DNA of 64,000 nt from Diplonema papillatum (taxonomy: Eukaryota; Euglenozoa; Diplonemea; Diplonemida; Diplonemidae), in the NCBI GenBank assembly GCA_030068145.1, contig JAPJBO010000097.1:248001-312000 (forward strand). The letters run 5' to 3'. Of the stretch, positions 9,745-20,545 are shown one piece after another. The notes under the pieces are model-generated. The model was not told the origin of the DNA. It saw only the letters and a list, made by a program, of their open reading frames with translations, and did no database searches. How positions within the stretch are numbered: position 1 is the first letter of the stretch; each line of letters opens with the position of its first letter. The position numbers and the translations under genes were made by a program.

Positions 9745-10056
9745 TGTTTGCAAGAACGTGCTTGGAATGGGTATGTGCTCAACACCGCACTGGTCCCGTC
9801 TGCGCAGTGTTTCGGTCCTTTAAGCCACGGACACATAAGGCGGACCATCATCAGCGTGGAACCTGAGTGTCTGCAGACAGGACTGCGGTGTGAGTCTGGT
9901 TTGTAAGGCGGCTGTTCGTAGCTCGTCACAGCCAGGACCACCCGTGCTACTAGAGCACAGGCGAATCCGTCACGGGGAGAAGGCCCCTACAACCGTGTCT
10001 GAGCAATCAGTTAAAAAACTCAGGGCACTCGCCCTGATTGTGACTGCGACTCGCTA
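9745..10056 (+). repeat. Dispersed repeat family A, most complete copy
   Basis: About 312 bp starting GCAAGAACGTGCTTGGAATG. Further copies or fragments lie at 553-590 (minus), 10248-10336, 21783-21930, 25694-25775, 37752-38045, 53705-54150 (interrupted) and 58862-58972. The 3' end holds a hairpin (CAATCAG...CTGATTG around CAGGGC...GCCCTG) that persists in other copies. There is no coding frame. It is SINE-like or a non-autonomous element of unknown type. Confidence 0.8.
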
Positions 10057-10247
10057 GGCAGCACTGACTTGTCTTCTTTTTACGGTGGCAATCTGCGAAG
10101 TAAACTCCGCAGAGCACAGTGGACATGGGGTTGCCGTGTGCAGCACCAATGGTTGAAGTACCAAAAGGAAAAGTGTGCGAGGAAGTAATCCTGCGTGCTG
10201 AGGGCAGCAAGTCGCGTTACGCGAAGTACCCTACTGGAATGGGGGGA

Positions 10248-10336
10248 TTGCAAGAACGTGCTTGGAATGGGTATGTGCTCACAACACCGCACTGGTCCCG
10301 TCTGCGCAGTGTTTCGGTCCTTTAAGCCGGCGGATG
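10248..10336 (+). repeat. Family A fragment
   Basis: The first 89 bp of family A, ending at TTTAAGCC. Confidence 0.8.
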
Positions 10337-10484
10337 GGGTGGGGGAAACTGCAGAATCAGAAAAAGAAGACGGATCCGAAAACAAATGAAGCCTGGGGGG
10401 GTTCGTGTGCTAGCGATGTGGATTTGCCCTTTTGACATGTCTCACGTCTCTCAGACTGGGCTGTCCACGTACTTGAGCAGTGAA

Positions 10485-10860
10485 GAGACTGGCTGCCAAC
10501 TCGAAGAAATGCGTAGTTTTGTTTTATTCTTTTACTTGTTTGTTGTCGACAACATATTGTGGTTGAGGTGTCATTCAGATGTAGATCTAAAGCCGCCCAC
10601 GTCAAATTTTGTTAAGCATTGAGTTCTTTTAAGTACATGAACCACATGGATTAGCATGCACTTTTGTTAAGCAGCGGCTGCCCAAACTTGCCGTGACACC
10701 TATTTGATGCAAGGTAAAGGAGAAAGTTGGAAGTAATTGGGAACTTGATATTTAGTTGAGACCCTCGTAGCTGGCTGCCAACTCTAGGTTTTGGTTTATT
10801 CTTTGCTTTTCGTTGTCGACAACTATTATTGCTTTCAGCGTCTTTGCATGCCTTTTGGTG
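10485..10860. repeat. Repeat C and two GTTGTCGACAAC-containing repeats
   Basis: 10586-10712 recurs with few changes at 14412-14540 (shared core GCATTGAGTTCTTT, TACATGAACCACATGGATTA). On each side lies a stretch with CTGGCTGCCAACTC followed by a T-rich run and the palindrome GTTGTCGACAAC (about 10490-10556 and 10768-10825). A related T-rich stretch with GTTGTCGACA is at 47420-47450. Non-coding, family unknown. Confidence 0.65.
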
Positions 10861-11085
10861 ACGGCATTTTTTTTTTTTTTCGGGTTTCTTTCTTTTTTCC
10901 ATGGTTTTTCTGGAGCCATAGAGTTGTCGTGCTCTCTCTATGCCCACGAAAGGTGCGACGGGTTTCGTCGATAAGACGATTGTCTTCGTTTCTTCGATAA
11001 AAGCGTAGCTGGACTTTTTGAATAGCCAGATAGCGAAAAACGTTCAGTATCAGCCGCCTGATTTGCATCGAAGTTCCTGGCTGGT

Positions 11086-11586
11086 TTGCTGTGCTCCAGG
11101 AAAGTCGAGAACGCGCTCGCCACCGCGCGCTTTTTTGCTGTTTGCGTGCAGCACACTATGGTTATTTGCGTACCCCCCTCGGCTAGGCCTGAGGTGACTG
11201 CGTACGCGTCACACACCAGTTTGGCCAACCAAAGCACCGCCGCCCGGCCAGGAACCTCAAGGGGAGCAGCAAGCAAAGGCCCACACGCCAGTTTTCAAAG
11301 TTTAAAAGTAAATCTGGTGTATGAGTACGCGGACGGCCCCCAAAAAGCCGACCATGCGGTAGGGGTTCAGCACGTCTACAGCTGCAACGACATCAGTTGG
11401 CTTTTTGAAGGGGAAACGCTTCACGAGGGGACAGACCACGATACGCCTCCGAGCCAGCTGTTCGATGTTACCGGTTTGGCTGTGGGGATGGAGCCTGGGA
11501 AAAGGACGCTCGTTCTTGGCAAACGAGTGCAGCGAACGTACCCAAGCAATGCTTCTCAGCTCGCGCCGGCGCTGCTGCCGGCATAG
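11086..11586 (+). CDS. Hypothetical ORF, 166 codons
   Basis: An open frame of mixed, protein-like composition (for example HVYSCNDISWLFEG and VTGLAVGMEPGKRTLVLG). I recognise no family, signal peptide or membrane segment. It is isolated among repeats and lies opposite to the host exons, so it may be a fragment of an element or a chance frame. Confidence 0.3.
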   Translation: MLCSRKVENALATARFFAVCVQHTMVICVPPSARPEVTAYASHTSLANQSTAARPGTSRGAASKGPHASFQSLKVNLVYEYADGPQKADHAVGVQHVYSCNDISWLFEGETLHEGTDHDTPPSQLFDVTGLAVGMEPGKRTLVLGKRVQRTYPSNASQLAPALLPA

Positions 11587-11639
11587 CGACGAACGCAGTA
11601 TTTAGCAACCCTCGCTCTACTTTTGTTTAAGCCACCTGG

Positions 11640-11756
11640 ATTGCCGGGACTGCCGGAATGGTACGCACGAATACGTCGGAGGTGAAACTCTTAGATCGCA
11701 GGGGGGGGACGAGCTGTCCGCGAAAGCACTGGGCAAGAATGCCTACGCAGGGGGGG
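11640..11756 (+). rRNA. 18S rRNA-like fragment (central domain)
   Basis: The stretch around 11661-11700 matches the universal small-subunit segment GAGGTGAAACTCTTAGATCG, and is followed by CGCGAAAGCACTGGGCAAGAATGC, the GCGAAAGCATTTGCCAAGAATG region. A run of G interrupts it. About 100 bp survive, so this is a relic, not a working gene. Confidence 0.7.
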
Positions 11757-12046
11757 GGGCAGCGCTCTTGTTAAGGATCAGCCACTTTGGCCGGATGGCC
11801 GGATAAACCAGACCCCCCCCCCTCCCCCCCCTCTACAGTGCAGTTGCCTTGGAGGCTGGGTGGTCAAATTCTCTAAGGTGAAATGGTCAAAATTCCCTGC
11901 CAAAAGTGGGCCCACAAAAATTTTCCAAAGTGTGGTATTTGGGGTATTTGGGGCAAAAAAAAAATTTTTTTTTCTGACCGCCCACCGTGGTGACCACCTT
12001 AGAGTGTGACAGGTAGCGTCTCCCCCCTCCACAGTGAAAATAGCCT

Positions 12047-12048
<2 letters not shown>

Positions 12049-12077
<29 letters not shown>
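12049..12077 (+). repeat. Poly-G tract
   Basis: About 28 consecutive G. Other long G or C runs occur at 521-541, 20688-20704, 27101-27120 and 54258-54271. Confidence 0.9.
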
Positions 12078-12330
12078 TCAGCCGGCTGATGGATGGATGG
12101 ATGGTTCTTAACAAGATGCCTGGGGGGGGGTCGTGAAAGCCCGCAAACTGCTGCGGGGGGGGTGTGGTGCCCGCAGGTTTATAATGACCGACGATTTCAA
12201 CCGCAAAAGAAACGAACCGAATATTCACTCGATCCCCGGGAGAGAGATCGTCCTGCTGCAACGAGATGTTCATGCAACGCGGGTGTGTAAGTCGAGTACT
12301 GAGAGCCCCTCCGGAGAGAAAGCCCATCCC

Positions 12331-12705
12331 ACTTTGCAACGCATGTTACATGTTACTTCGCAACGCATGTTACATGCTACTTTGCAACGAATGTTACATG
12401 TTACTTTGCAACGCATGTTACATGTTACTTTGCAACGCATGTTACATGTTACTTTGCAACGCATGTTACATGTTACTTTGCAACGCATGTTACATGTTAC
12501 TTTGCAACGCATGTTACATGTTACTTTGCAACGCATGTTACATGTTACTTTGCAACACAGGTCACTTTGCAACGCATGTTACCTTGCAACGCATGTTACT
12601 TTGAAACGCATGTTCATGTTACGTTGCAACGCATGTTACTTTGTAACGCATGTTACCTTGCAACGCATAACGCATGTAACTTTGCAACGCATGTTACTTT
12701 GCACA
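12331..12705. repeat. 24-bp tandem repeat decaying to a 16-bp unit
   Basis: About nine copies of a 24-bp unit (GCAACGCATGTTACAT plus GTTACTTT) are followed by shortened units that keep only the 16-bp core GCAACGCATGTTACTT. The apparent ORFs on both strands are repeat artefacts. Confidence 0.9.
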
Positions 12706-12792
12706 ACTTCACGACTTCCGCATTGAGCGACTGATGATGGAAAACAGAACAGCGAAAAGAAATGCGTAGTTGAAAAAACGGGGGGAAGTTGC

Positions 12793-13266
12793 TTGGGGCC
12801 ATCGGATGGAGAAAAGACCGTGAAACGTGAAGCGAAAAGAAAGTTGGGTTTCGACTGTTTGGCTCTTTTCCGACGACTACCTTTTTTTGAACTTTTTCGT
12901 GTGTTTTGTGTTTCCGGCGATATTCCCTTCCCTCGATTGGGAGTGAACTGGCTCATTACCCGCAAGGAACCCTTTCGACGATGGTCACCCGGAGACCCTG
13001 AACCCCCGGATCCTCCAGCGAGCTTCAGGCATTTCAAGCCGGCTTTCACTTTGAACAAAAGCTCATACACACGCAAGCGTCGCTCCAACAGCGAGTATCA
13101 GACCAGCTGGATGGAAACGGGTAGCAAGCGGGGCACCTATCGGGACTGTCTGTTCGACGGGGATGCTTTTCTTAATGCGGTGGTCTCGAAACCCGATAAG
13201 GGCGGTACACCTGTAGTAGGAGGTGACTCCGTTACCGCTGTCCCTGCGCGAGAGGAAAACTCGTAA
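12793..13266 (+). CDS. Hypothetical ORF, 157 codons
   Basis: An open frame from ATG with a basic start, a Pro-rich middle (PGDPEPPDPPASF) and no recognised domain. It contains the T-rich motif TTTGTGTTTCCGGCGAT that recurs in variant form at 19960, 39080, 42735 and 51515, which argues that at least part of it is repeat-derived. Confidence 0.25.
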   Translation: MGPSDGEKTVKREAKRKLGFDCLALFRRLPFFELFRVFCVSGDIPFPRLGVNWLITRKEPFRRWSPGDPEPPDPPASFRHFKPAFTLNKSSYTRKRRSNSEYQTSWMETGSKRGTYRDCLFDGDAFLNAVVSKPDKGGTPVVGGDSVTAVPAREENS

Positions 13267-14411
13267 GACACGAACGCTATTAAGCAGCGAGCGTCGAATC
13301 GTGCCGTGACCGCCCTGGCAGTAAGTCACACTTTCTCGAGTGCTCTGCAAGGTGTATAGGATGGATTATTTCATTTCTGCAACCGCTCCGAATGGAAAGA
13401 TTAAGACTGAGCGAGTCCTTGCCGCGAGAAATGCAGGAAAAAGTCCCGGTTTCAACCTGTGGGGTATGGGAAAGCATAGTGGCACATACTGATTTCACGC
13501 GATTTGCAGGCGGCTCACTGGATTTCACACTGGATTTGCGGGTGTACCCGCGCCTGCCCTTTCGACCGCACAGCTAGTTCCCACCGGGTGCTGGAGCACA
13601 CCGTGGAGAGTGAGAGCTCGCCTGAGGATTCGGGTGTTCGGCTGGGTTTCCTTGTCCAAATCGGACGGTGCAACCCCCCTCCAAGCCATGCCGTCCGGAC
13701 CGGGACCCCTGCAGAGAGCTGCAGACCTCACGCCTGCAGGCGGCGACGCGAGGTCTGCAGGTGTCTGGCGGCTGCGCCGAGGTCCCAGCAGTACCCGCAG
13801 CCGGGGGGCGCAAGGATCGGTGCTGAAGATCGTGTATCGAGCAAGCTTTTACCCTTATGCTCTACGCGAGATTTCTGTTCCCGCTGAGCTTGCCTTAGGA
13901 CACATGCGTTAATGTGTAACAGATGTGCCGACCCTACAAAATGAATAACTGGGCATTCGCACCCTGTTCTAATGACTAATATCGCCTGATCTCGCCTCGA
14001 TAATGGACTGGAGTCGAGGCGGGTGCAATTGACCGAGCCGGCAACCAACGCTAGCAGCTGCGTGCAGATGAAATAGGACACTTCTGCTCTGCCAGCTTTT
14101 GACAGTGTATAGTAGTGCGAAACAGCACTTCTAGCTGTATTGTCCACGGTCGGATACTTTGGGAAAACAAGACCCGCGTGGCTGGATTTGTGTTTCAGCC
14201 CCCAAAATGTCGGGGGTTGGTGTTGCTTTGAGTTGTAGTAATTTACTTCGGTGACACAAGCACTGGACTGGCTCGAAGATCGTTTCCAGCATTTATTCTG
14301 GCTCAGAGGTTCGGTGTTTTAGGGTCTCCGGTTGACCGTTGAAGCTGGAGTCGGGTAGTGAAAGAGATTGTAGACATATAGCGTGTCGCAGTCGGAGGTG
14401 TGCGACTAAAG
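13267..14411. other. No gene recognised
   Basis: Short overlapping frames on both strands only. An 11-bp inverted pair (CTGCAGACCTC / GAGGTCTGCAG) sits near 13720-13762. At 14305-14350 is a copy of the dispersed motif GTCTCCGGTTGACCGT, also seen near 26370, 43700, 51655 and 52035. Confidence 0.5.
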
Positions 14412-14560
14412 CCGCCCCCCGTCAATTTTTGTTAAGCATTGAGTTCTTTGAAGTACATGAACCACATGGATTAGCATACACTGCACCGTTAAGCAGCGGC
14501 TGTCGGCTTATCCCGTGACACCTTTTATATGTACGTTATAGAAAGAGTAGCGTTGGCACT
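14412..14560 (+). repeat. Repeat C, second copy
   Basis: Matches 10586-10712 over most of its length, including TACATGAACCACATGGATTA and the following AAGCAGCGGCTG. Confidence 0.75.
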
Positions 14561-14792
14561 CTACAGGTTCGTTCCCTCGTAGCTCGCCGGGAACGGGCAG
14601 GGGAAATAATTCGCTATGGATTTAGTCTTGGGCCCCACCCCCCACGGAGCCTTCCCTTTCGGAGATGCTTGAGTTCTGATAATTCCCCGGTGTTTCCTTC
14701 TGCCGGCTTCTTTTTCCTACCGACCCGAGGAGTTGCTTGAGACATCGACCGCATTTTGTTGTCTTTGTTTTTCTGGAAGGTTACTCAGTGTG

Positions 14793-15062
14793 CGCGCGAT
14801 CAGCCGGCTTGCCGGCTGATTAAATTTCGAGCCTTTTTTTTCTTACCGGCAGACCCGCCCAAAATCAGCCGATTTTCAACAGTGTAAGCTTGGCTATGCC
14901 GCCCATGGGCGGAATCAGCTTGACGCACAAACCGGGCAAGTTGTGAATCAAGATGTTGGCGCAAAATCGTCTGATCGGCAGACCTTCCAAAAATCAGCCG
15001 GCTGATTATCAGCCGGTCAGGTTTTCAAGATTTTTTTTTTTTCCGGCTGAAATCAGCCGCTT
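14793..15062. repeat. Cluster of ATCAGCCGGCTGAT palindromes
   Basis: Six or more full or half copies of the palindrome AATCAGCCGGCTGATT lie in 270 bp, separated by T-rich spacers; one more is at about 12078. No gene is visible. They could be protein-binding sites or ends of nested short TIR elements. Confidence 0.7.
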
Positions 15063-15177
15063 TTTTCCTTAGCGCGAACACTGAGGTAACTTCAGAAGGC
15101 ATGTAATACTGCAGGGGATAGTTGACTAGAACTCTCGAGTTCGCGGCTGCCCAAGTCGAGCCCTGGCGGACCCACCC

Positions 15178-15350
15178 AAGGCAGCCAGTGCCCGCGGAAA
15201 ATGAGCCACACATCGGGTGGATCATGGTACTTCAAAAACCCCAGCGCTGCCAGTACCCGCGGAAAATGAGCCACACAACGGGTGGATCATGGTACTTCAA
15301 AAACCCCAGCGCTACCAGTACCCGCGGAAAATGAGCCACGCAGGTGCGGC
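15178..15350 (+). repeat. 65-bp tandem repeat (repeat F region)
   Basis: Three copies of a 65-bp unit carrying CGCGGAAAATGAGCCACA and GGTGGATCATGGTACTTC; the last runs into sequence shared with 3955-4020. Confidence 0.85.
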
Positions 15351-15734
15351 TGCTCTTCAGCTCCTGACTCAAGGTTCGCGCAAGTCGACCCTCTCCTTCC
15401 GTTTCACTTTCCGGCCAGGACTTCCACGACTCCGCGTGAACTGATGACGCGCGCCACGATTAAACCGAATGAGTGAAACTGGACCCTTCTCGTCAGAAGA
15501 AGAAGGGGTGAAAACAGAACACAACAACACCCACTTCTTTCCATCGGTGTCTAGAGCTGCGAATCAACTATCCCCCCAGCTCCTTCTGGTGGTTGTTTGC
15601 TTGTCGGAAATCGGAGTGCACGGGCACATCCGGCATGATATTGAGGCACCAGAGCGCCAAACGAAACACGGCACGTGCGTGAGACTTGCAGCCTCGCGCA
15701 GGGAAACGGTGGGCGATAGAAAAAGTCGATCGCG

Positions 15735-16085
15735 GGCAGACACAGATAAATACTCGAGGGACTGCGCTTGTGCTCATTTCGAAGGAGGCTAGAGGGGGAG
15801 AAAACAAGACATTTTTTGTTGAACGCTTACGCCCGCCACTAAACCCATTTACCTGTGGTTCGTGTGGGCTACAGCACATTTACCTCTTTGATCGATCGCA
15901 ACTGGCAGTCTCCTCAAGCATTTCCTACAAAGCAGGTGCTTATACAAAAAGAAAACGGATCTGGCGCTTCCTTTGTGTGTACACTTCCTGCAACCCTGTT
16001 TTTGGTCATCGAACGGAGTGAGGATAGTACGCTGCCGTCGATCGGTTCTTGTGCTCGACAAGTTGCATTTGTCAAGAATGATCGA
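15735..16085 (+). repeat. Dispersed repeat G joined to repeat H
   Basis: 15752-15950 matches 47735-47950 closely, with the core CCTCAAGCATTTCCTACAAA. It is followed at 15985-16085 by repeat H (GAGTGAGGATAGTACGCTGC), which recurs at 45365-45425, 50690-50760, 50970-51045 and 59645-59690. No coding capacity is evident. Confidence 0.75.
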
Positions 16086-16284
16086 TAGCATCGTGCAGCT
16101 GATTTAAGCCGGAGTGCGCCTCGCGGGGGCAGCCTGGCAGGCCGCGGGCACCGGGTCACATGTGGCACAAACGGAAGGAGGCCGCGCAGCCGGGGGTGGA
16201 GACGAGGTGATGCGAAACGAAAAGGAAGCGCGAAGCAACCAGCCTGAACGAATCGGCGAGATTCAAGACCAGGCGACCAAAAAC

Positions 16285-16640
16285 AACACTCGGGCATTGT
16301 GCTTATTTCGACGGGGGCCAGAGAGGGAGAACGACTACAGCTACAAAGTGGGTCGTTCTCGTTTGAACGCTTACGCCCGCCACGAAACCCAGATTTACCC
16401 CTCCTGTGTTTCGCGTGGAGTACAGCACATTCCTCCTGTGAGAATTGGTAACTGGCAGCCTCCTCAAGTATTTCCTACAAAGCATGTCACACACAAACAG
16501 AAATAGAAAGATGGTGCTACCGGACGGCTGACCCGGAGTGGGAAGCTACCGGTATCTAGGAAGATTTTGCAACTGGCAGCCTTCTCAAGTATTTCCTACA
16601 AAGCATGTCACACACAAACAGAAATAGAAAGATGGTGCTA
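16285..16640 (+). repeat. Two further repeat G fragments
   Basis: 16300-16510 and 16565-16635 carry the same core, both ending in CACACACAAACAGAAATAG. Shorter pieces lie at 20935-20985 and 46830-46865. Confidence 0.7.
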
Positions 16641-16934
16641 CTGAATGGCTGACCCGGGAGTTATCCGTTGTCCAGGAATTCGTGGACAAGGATATGATGG
16701 TATCTTCGCGGGAATCTGCTAGGATGTGACTGCAGGGGCAATGCGTTGTGCGTTCCAGCGACCTCTCTAGACTTCGCGACGGATGGATGCAAGGCATCGT
16801 GCCGTCAAGGCCCAGCTGCTGCTTTCAGCAGCTATGCGACTGCCGCAGAGCGGAAAGCAGCCTTTAGCGGAAAGTATAGTAAGAAAAAGGGAAGCCAAGG
16901 ACAGAAGGGGGGTTGGGGGGTCTTCAGTTAGCCC

Positions 16935-17300
16935 GTGTCACCATTTAAGGTGTTCGCGCCTAGGTTCGTTCGAGGCCCGGATGTTGGCTGGCACTCGGGC
17001 AGTCAAACCGTGTCGCAGCGCTCGGGTGGCAGCTGGGTTCCTATCGTGTGCAGGAACTATGATGTGAGGGACGCTTGTCGTCGTTTTCCGGAACACGCGG
17101 CGAAGGCCTGCAACCTCTCGTGGCAAAGCCCAGCGTTAAGAATGATCTCCGCAGCATTGCCAGAGGAAAGGCGGGCAGCCGCCTTCTGCCTGATGTCCGA
17201 ATGTGTGTATTCTGGCACTCTGCTTGAAAGGCCAAATCTGATACACCTCATCTTGCCCCCGGCAATGGCGGACCCACCGGGGCAAAACTGGTACGTTTGA
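16935..17300 (+). CDS. Hypothetical ORF, 121 codons
   Basis: An open frame with balanced composition (CRNYDVRDACRRFPEHAAKA, then AALPEERRAAAFCLMSEC). No recognised domain. It abuts the long hairpin at 17433 and may belong to the same mobile element. Confidence 0.25.
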   Translation: MSPFKVFAPRFVRGPDVGWHSGSQTVSQRSGGSWVPIVCRNYDVRDACRRFPEHAAKACNLSWQSPALRMISAALPEERRAAAFCLMSECVYSGTLLERPNLIHLILPPAMADPPGQNWYV

Positions 17301-17432
17301 TGCCCTTTCAGCAGTGTGGCTTGTGCTTGTCCCAGCTTGCCTGTTCAATGGTGTCGGTTCTCCAGGAATATTTTTCCACGAAAGACCGGAATGCGGCGCC
17401 AGCTACTTGGGGACGCGACTGGCTCGAGGCAA

Positions 17433-17512
17433 GTGAAGCTTTTCTTCGTGCGTTTGTTTCGTCGAAGTCGGGCGACGACGACGACGAAACAAACGCACGA
17501 AGAAAGCTTCAC
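17433..17512. repeat. 31-bp near-perfect hairpin
   Basis: Arms 17433-17464 and 17482-17512 pair over 31 bp with one bulged base, around a 17-nt loop. The outer ends are GTGAAGCTTT / AAAGCTTCAC. It could be a tiny foldback element or a transcribed hairpin. Confidence 0.9.
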
Positions 17513-17616
17513 AAGGCATGGCAGTTTCTCAAATCAGCGGAATAATTCTAAGATGTACGATCTTAGACGACCAGAAAATGCTTCGGCGGGAACCACAACA
17601 GTGTTCATTGGACCCA

Positions 17617-17725
17617 AACAAGCTCGGGGAGCTGGAAACCCGCACCCGCTTTTCGGGCATGGATTTACACGTAGCACACCCGCGCGGGTGTGTCTCGGGC
17701 ACTCTTTACCTCCAGCTTCTGGGCT
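17617..17725. mobile_element. Short hairpin MITE (family M), degenerate
   Basis: Ends resemble GCTC(G/A)GAAGCTGGA and its complement, and the interior CCCGCTTTTCGGG...TTACACGT is shared with the cleaner copy at 46510-46630. A still smaller relative is at 20311-20373. Confidence 0.55.
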
Positions 17726-18057
17726 GGGGCTCCATACAGTAGTTTTCGGACGTAGGGAGGGAGTTTGATTGCGTTATATAAATGGGTGAAGCTCGCGTTG
17801 CCACGCGGACGAGTAGTAGTTGGCAGCTAGGTTTCTGGAATCATCGCACGCAGGTCTTGGCCTGGATCTTCGACTGCACGTAGTGCAACATTTCCGGAGT
17901 TAGGGTCTTGCACTGATAAACAAAACAACGGGCGAACAAGGTACTGTACTTGTATTTCGAGGGAACCCGAACCACCATCCGAGGGGTGAAGAACAACCGA
18001 GAGAATGTAGTTCGTGTCGGGTTATTTCTCGCTCCGTCGTGAAACCGGCCTGGCGCA

Positions 18058-18813
18058 TTGTACGGGGAAGCTTGGGGTTGGTTGGGGGTATACTTGGGGT
18101 TGCTTAAATTTCTCATCTCGCGTGCAACCGTTGGTCCGGAAATGTACGACGGCACTACTGAAAAAAAAAGAAGAAGAAGAAGTGGGTGGTGCAGAGCAGT
18201 TTTCGGAGTTCATTATCATTTTTTTTCCTTTCCTTCCCCCCACACGGTGAACTACGTGTTGGCAAAGAGGCGCGTGTGGTTGGACACGCATCGTGGCTGG
18301 TTCGTGAACGTCCGTCTGATTTTCGATGTCTTCGGCACCATAGACACATTGACTACTGGCATATGCAACGTTTGCAAATCGAGGGCAATCTACGCGGATG
18401 GACACCTTTTAGGAACGGCGGCGACGACTCGGTTTCAATCCCGGTGGTCTTGCTGCGGGATCGAGGTGGCTACGATTGACCGAGACAGGGAAGTCTCCGA
18501 GTCGGCGAGCGAATTCCCGTTGGTTTTCGGCGGACGCAGCCACGGCGGGCGCATTCCGACAGCATTACGGGGTAGTACGAGAGGAACTCCCGTTTCTAGT
18601 CCCTGGTATCTACGGTTGTTCGATCCTACACGAGTCCGAACGCGAGTAGCCTTGTTGTTCCGGACGTACGAGCCGGCATGGTGCGCACGTGGGGTCCCAC
18701 ACGACAGCAGCTACATGCAGTACCCGACCTACACCGCCCACATCGATGGCATGCCCTGCTGGCACCAGGTTCTTGGCATGCCGCTCGACGGGGCGAGCTC
18801 TGACTCCGGCTGA
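18058..18813 (+). CDS. Hypothetical ORF, 251 codons
   Basis: A long open frame with a Lys/Arg-rich microsatellite start and a Cys-containing middle (GICNVCKSRAIYADGHLLG). I recognise no family. A 159-codon frame on the opposite strand (19089-18610) overlaps it, and I cannot tell which, if either, is coding. Confidence 0.25.
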   Translation: MYGEAWGWLGVYLGLLKFLISRATVGPEMYDGTTEKKRRRRSGWCRAVFGVHYHFFSFPSPHTVNYVLAKRRVWLDTHRGWFVNVRLIFDVFGTIDTLTTGICNVCKSRAIYADGHLLGTAATTRFQSRWSCCGIEVATIDRDREVSESASEFPLVFGGRSHGGRIPTALRGSTRGTPVSSPWYLRLFDPTRVRTRVALLFRTYEPAWCARGVPHDSSYMQYPTYTAHIDGMPCWHQVLGMPLDGASSDSG

Positions 18814-18869
18814 ACTATGAACGTATCGCCAGCGAAGCCGGACGAAGCGGAAAGGATGGCTCTCCCGGT

Positions 18870-20310
18870 GCTTTTGATGGATGGATGGAATTATTTTAGG
18901 GTTGAAACATCTGATGATTTCTTTGGGGTATTTTTTGCGGATTTTTGAAACGGGAGTGACGGCCGAGTAGAAAGACGGCGCATCTCGAGAAGAAACAGTG
19001 ACCAGACAACCAGACTCTCGCAGCTGTAGGAGAAGAGTTTGCGGAGATGACGGTGTTTCATTCGAGGTAAACCCTACCCGTGGATTCATTTTTGCCGGTA
19101 TCTTTCACTTCTGGAAGTCTTGCCCATGCTTTTACGGGTTCTCCATCATCAGGACTTATATCCCCCGGCTTCTTTGTTTCCAACGGCAGTCTTGCACCTT
19201 GCAGAGTGAACAGAGCGGCAGTCATGCACCCTTGACGTCGATCGTAGTAGTAGTAGTAGTTTGAACTTGCTATGCAGCAACAATCAAGTGACGATAGACT
19301 GCACATGGTAGTAGTAGTTCTCGTCTCATCCCCGCAGATACGGGAGTAAAACGGAGCAGTGTTTGCATTTAAACGATTCAAGTGCGGTGGCAGCAGAAAT
19401 TGTCAAGCCGTGACAGCATTCGGATGAGGCGTACCTTTCGCAAAGGTGGCATCTCAGCGTGGGGTACAGCGGACGTCCTTCGGACGTCCTTCAAGAAAGA
19501 CAACTAACCCCCAAAACCCCGTAGTGCCTGAGGCTAAGCCGGTCCAACTGTCTCCGGCTGACAGACTGTGGTGGACTATAATGGTTGAGGTTGGAATGCA
19601 GAACATCGGTAGCGACGGCCTGGCATGCATTATTGGTCTGCCTGTGACAGCTGGCTCACACTGAGTTACGGTCAGCGAACCTTGCGTTGTCTGACTAGGA
19701 GCACCTACCGTCGTCGTCCACCCTTGGCCTCCGGCAAAGCTTGAAGATCACACGGTCCACCTACTACGTTCCAGCTGGAGAGTACGCAGTGCCGCGTGCA
19801 AAGCCTTAGCTTTTCTCGTAAAATGAATTGCAGGGAAGAGCCTGCCTTCCAGAAAAAGACGGGAAGCTCGTGATGTTGGTTGTGTGTTTTTTAAGCGTTG
19901 TTTTTGTGCGGTTTAGAGGGGCCGGAAGGTCATACGTTTTATTCTTTTGCTGCGTTGTTTTTTGTGTTTCCGACGATCCCGTATGGGCGTACAGATTGGT
20001 GTCTTTCTCCTTTTTTTCCGGATGTTCTCGTGCGGCGAAGACCCGCAGTGAGTCGGTTGTTGTAGAGACGGCATTGACGCAAGCTCTGCCTATTGCGGTT
20101 GACCGCTCTCGCCCGGGACCGAACTTCCTCTTCTTCTTTTGTAGATGTCAAGGGACGAGGAGGAAGTCGGGCGCAACTTTCGTGCAAGCTTCCCTGATCA
20201 ATGGCCGTCCTCCTGGACTGCCATACTCGGCACATCGGACTGTCAACAGTGCTTGATTTCAATTCGAACCAACAGCAGGGAGGACCGCAGTTAGTGATTG
20301 CACGATGAGG
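18870..20310. other. No gene recognised
   Basis: A (GTA)n microsatellite at 19243-19262, T-rich motif N (TGTGTTTCCGACGATCCCG) near 19962-19980, and short frames only. Confidence 0.5.
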
Positions 20311-20373
20311 TCCAGCCTCAGAAGCTAAAGAGGGTGTGCCCAACACCAGCTTTAACTACAGCTTCCGAGGCTA
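20311..20373. repeat. Small family M-like inverted repeat
   Basis: AGCCTCAGAAGCT and AGCTTCCGAGGCT face each other about 60 bp apart, the same end type as 46510-46630. Confidence 0.55.
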
Positions 20374-20465
20374 CACTCCAAGGCTTGACACGATGCAAAC
20401 TCTGGTATCGGGGAATCCCTGATTCGTCAGATTTTCCTCGGTCCAGGCTGGGTTGAGTGGCAAGA

Positions 20466-20545
20466 AACCCTGGTTGATCCTGCCAACAGGCGTATGCTTG
20501 TTTTAAGGATCAAAGCCGTGCAAGTCTCAGAGTAAAAGTGCTAAC
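20466..20545 (+). rRNA. 18S rRNA 5'-end fragment
   Basis: Begins with the universal 5' sequence CCCTGGTTGATCCTGCC and continues CGTATGCTTGTTTTAAGGAT, GCCGTGCAAGTCTCAGAGTA. Homology fades after about 70-80 bp. It is a truncated relic. Confidence 0.85.

Noticed and set aside
12270-12726. Cys/Asn/Met repeat proteins on both strands
   Set aside because: A 24-bp tandem repeat is open in several frames by chance.
15752-15960. Repeat G as a spliced-leader RNA gene (CCTACAAAGCAG/GTGCTTAT looks like an exon/donor)
   Set aside because: No Sm-like site or conserved leader sequence that I can recognise, and several copies lack the GT.
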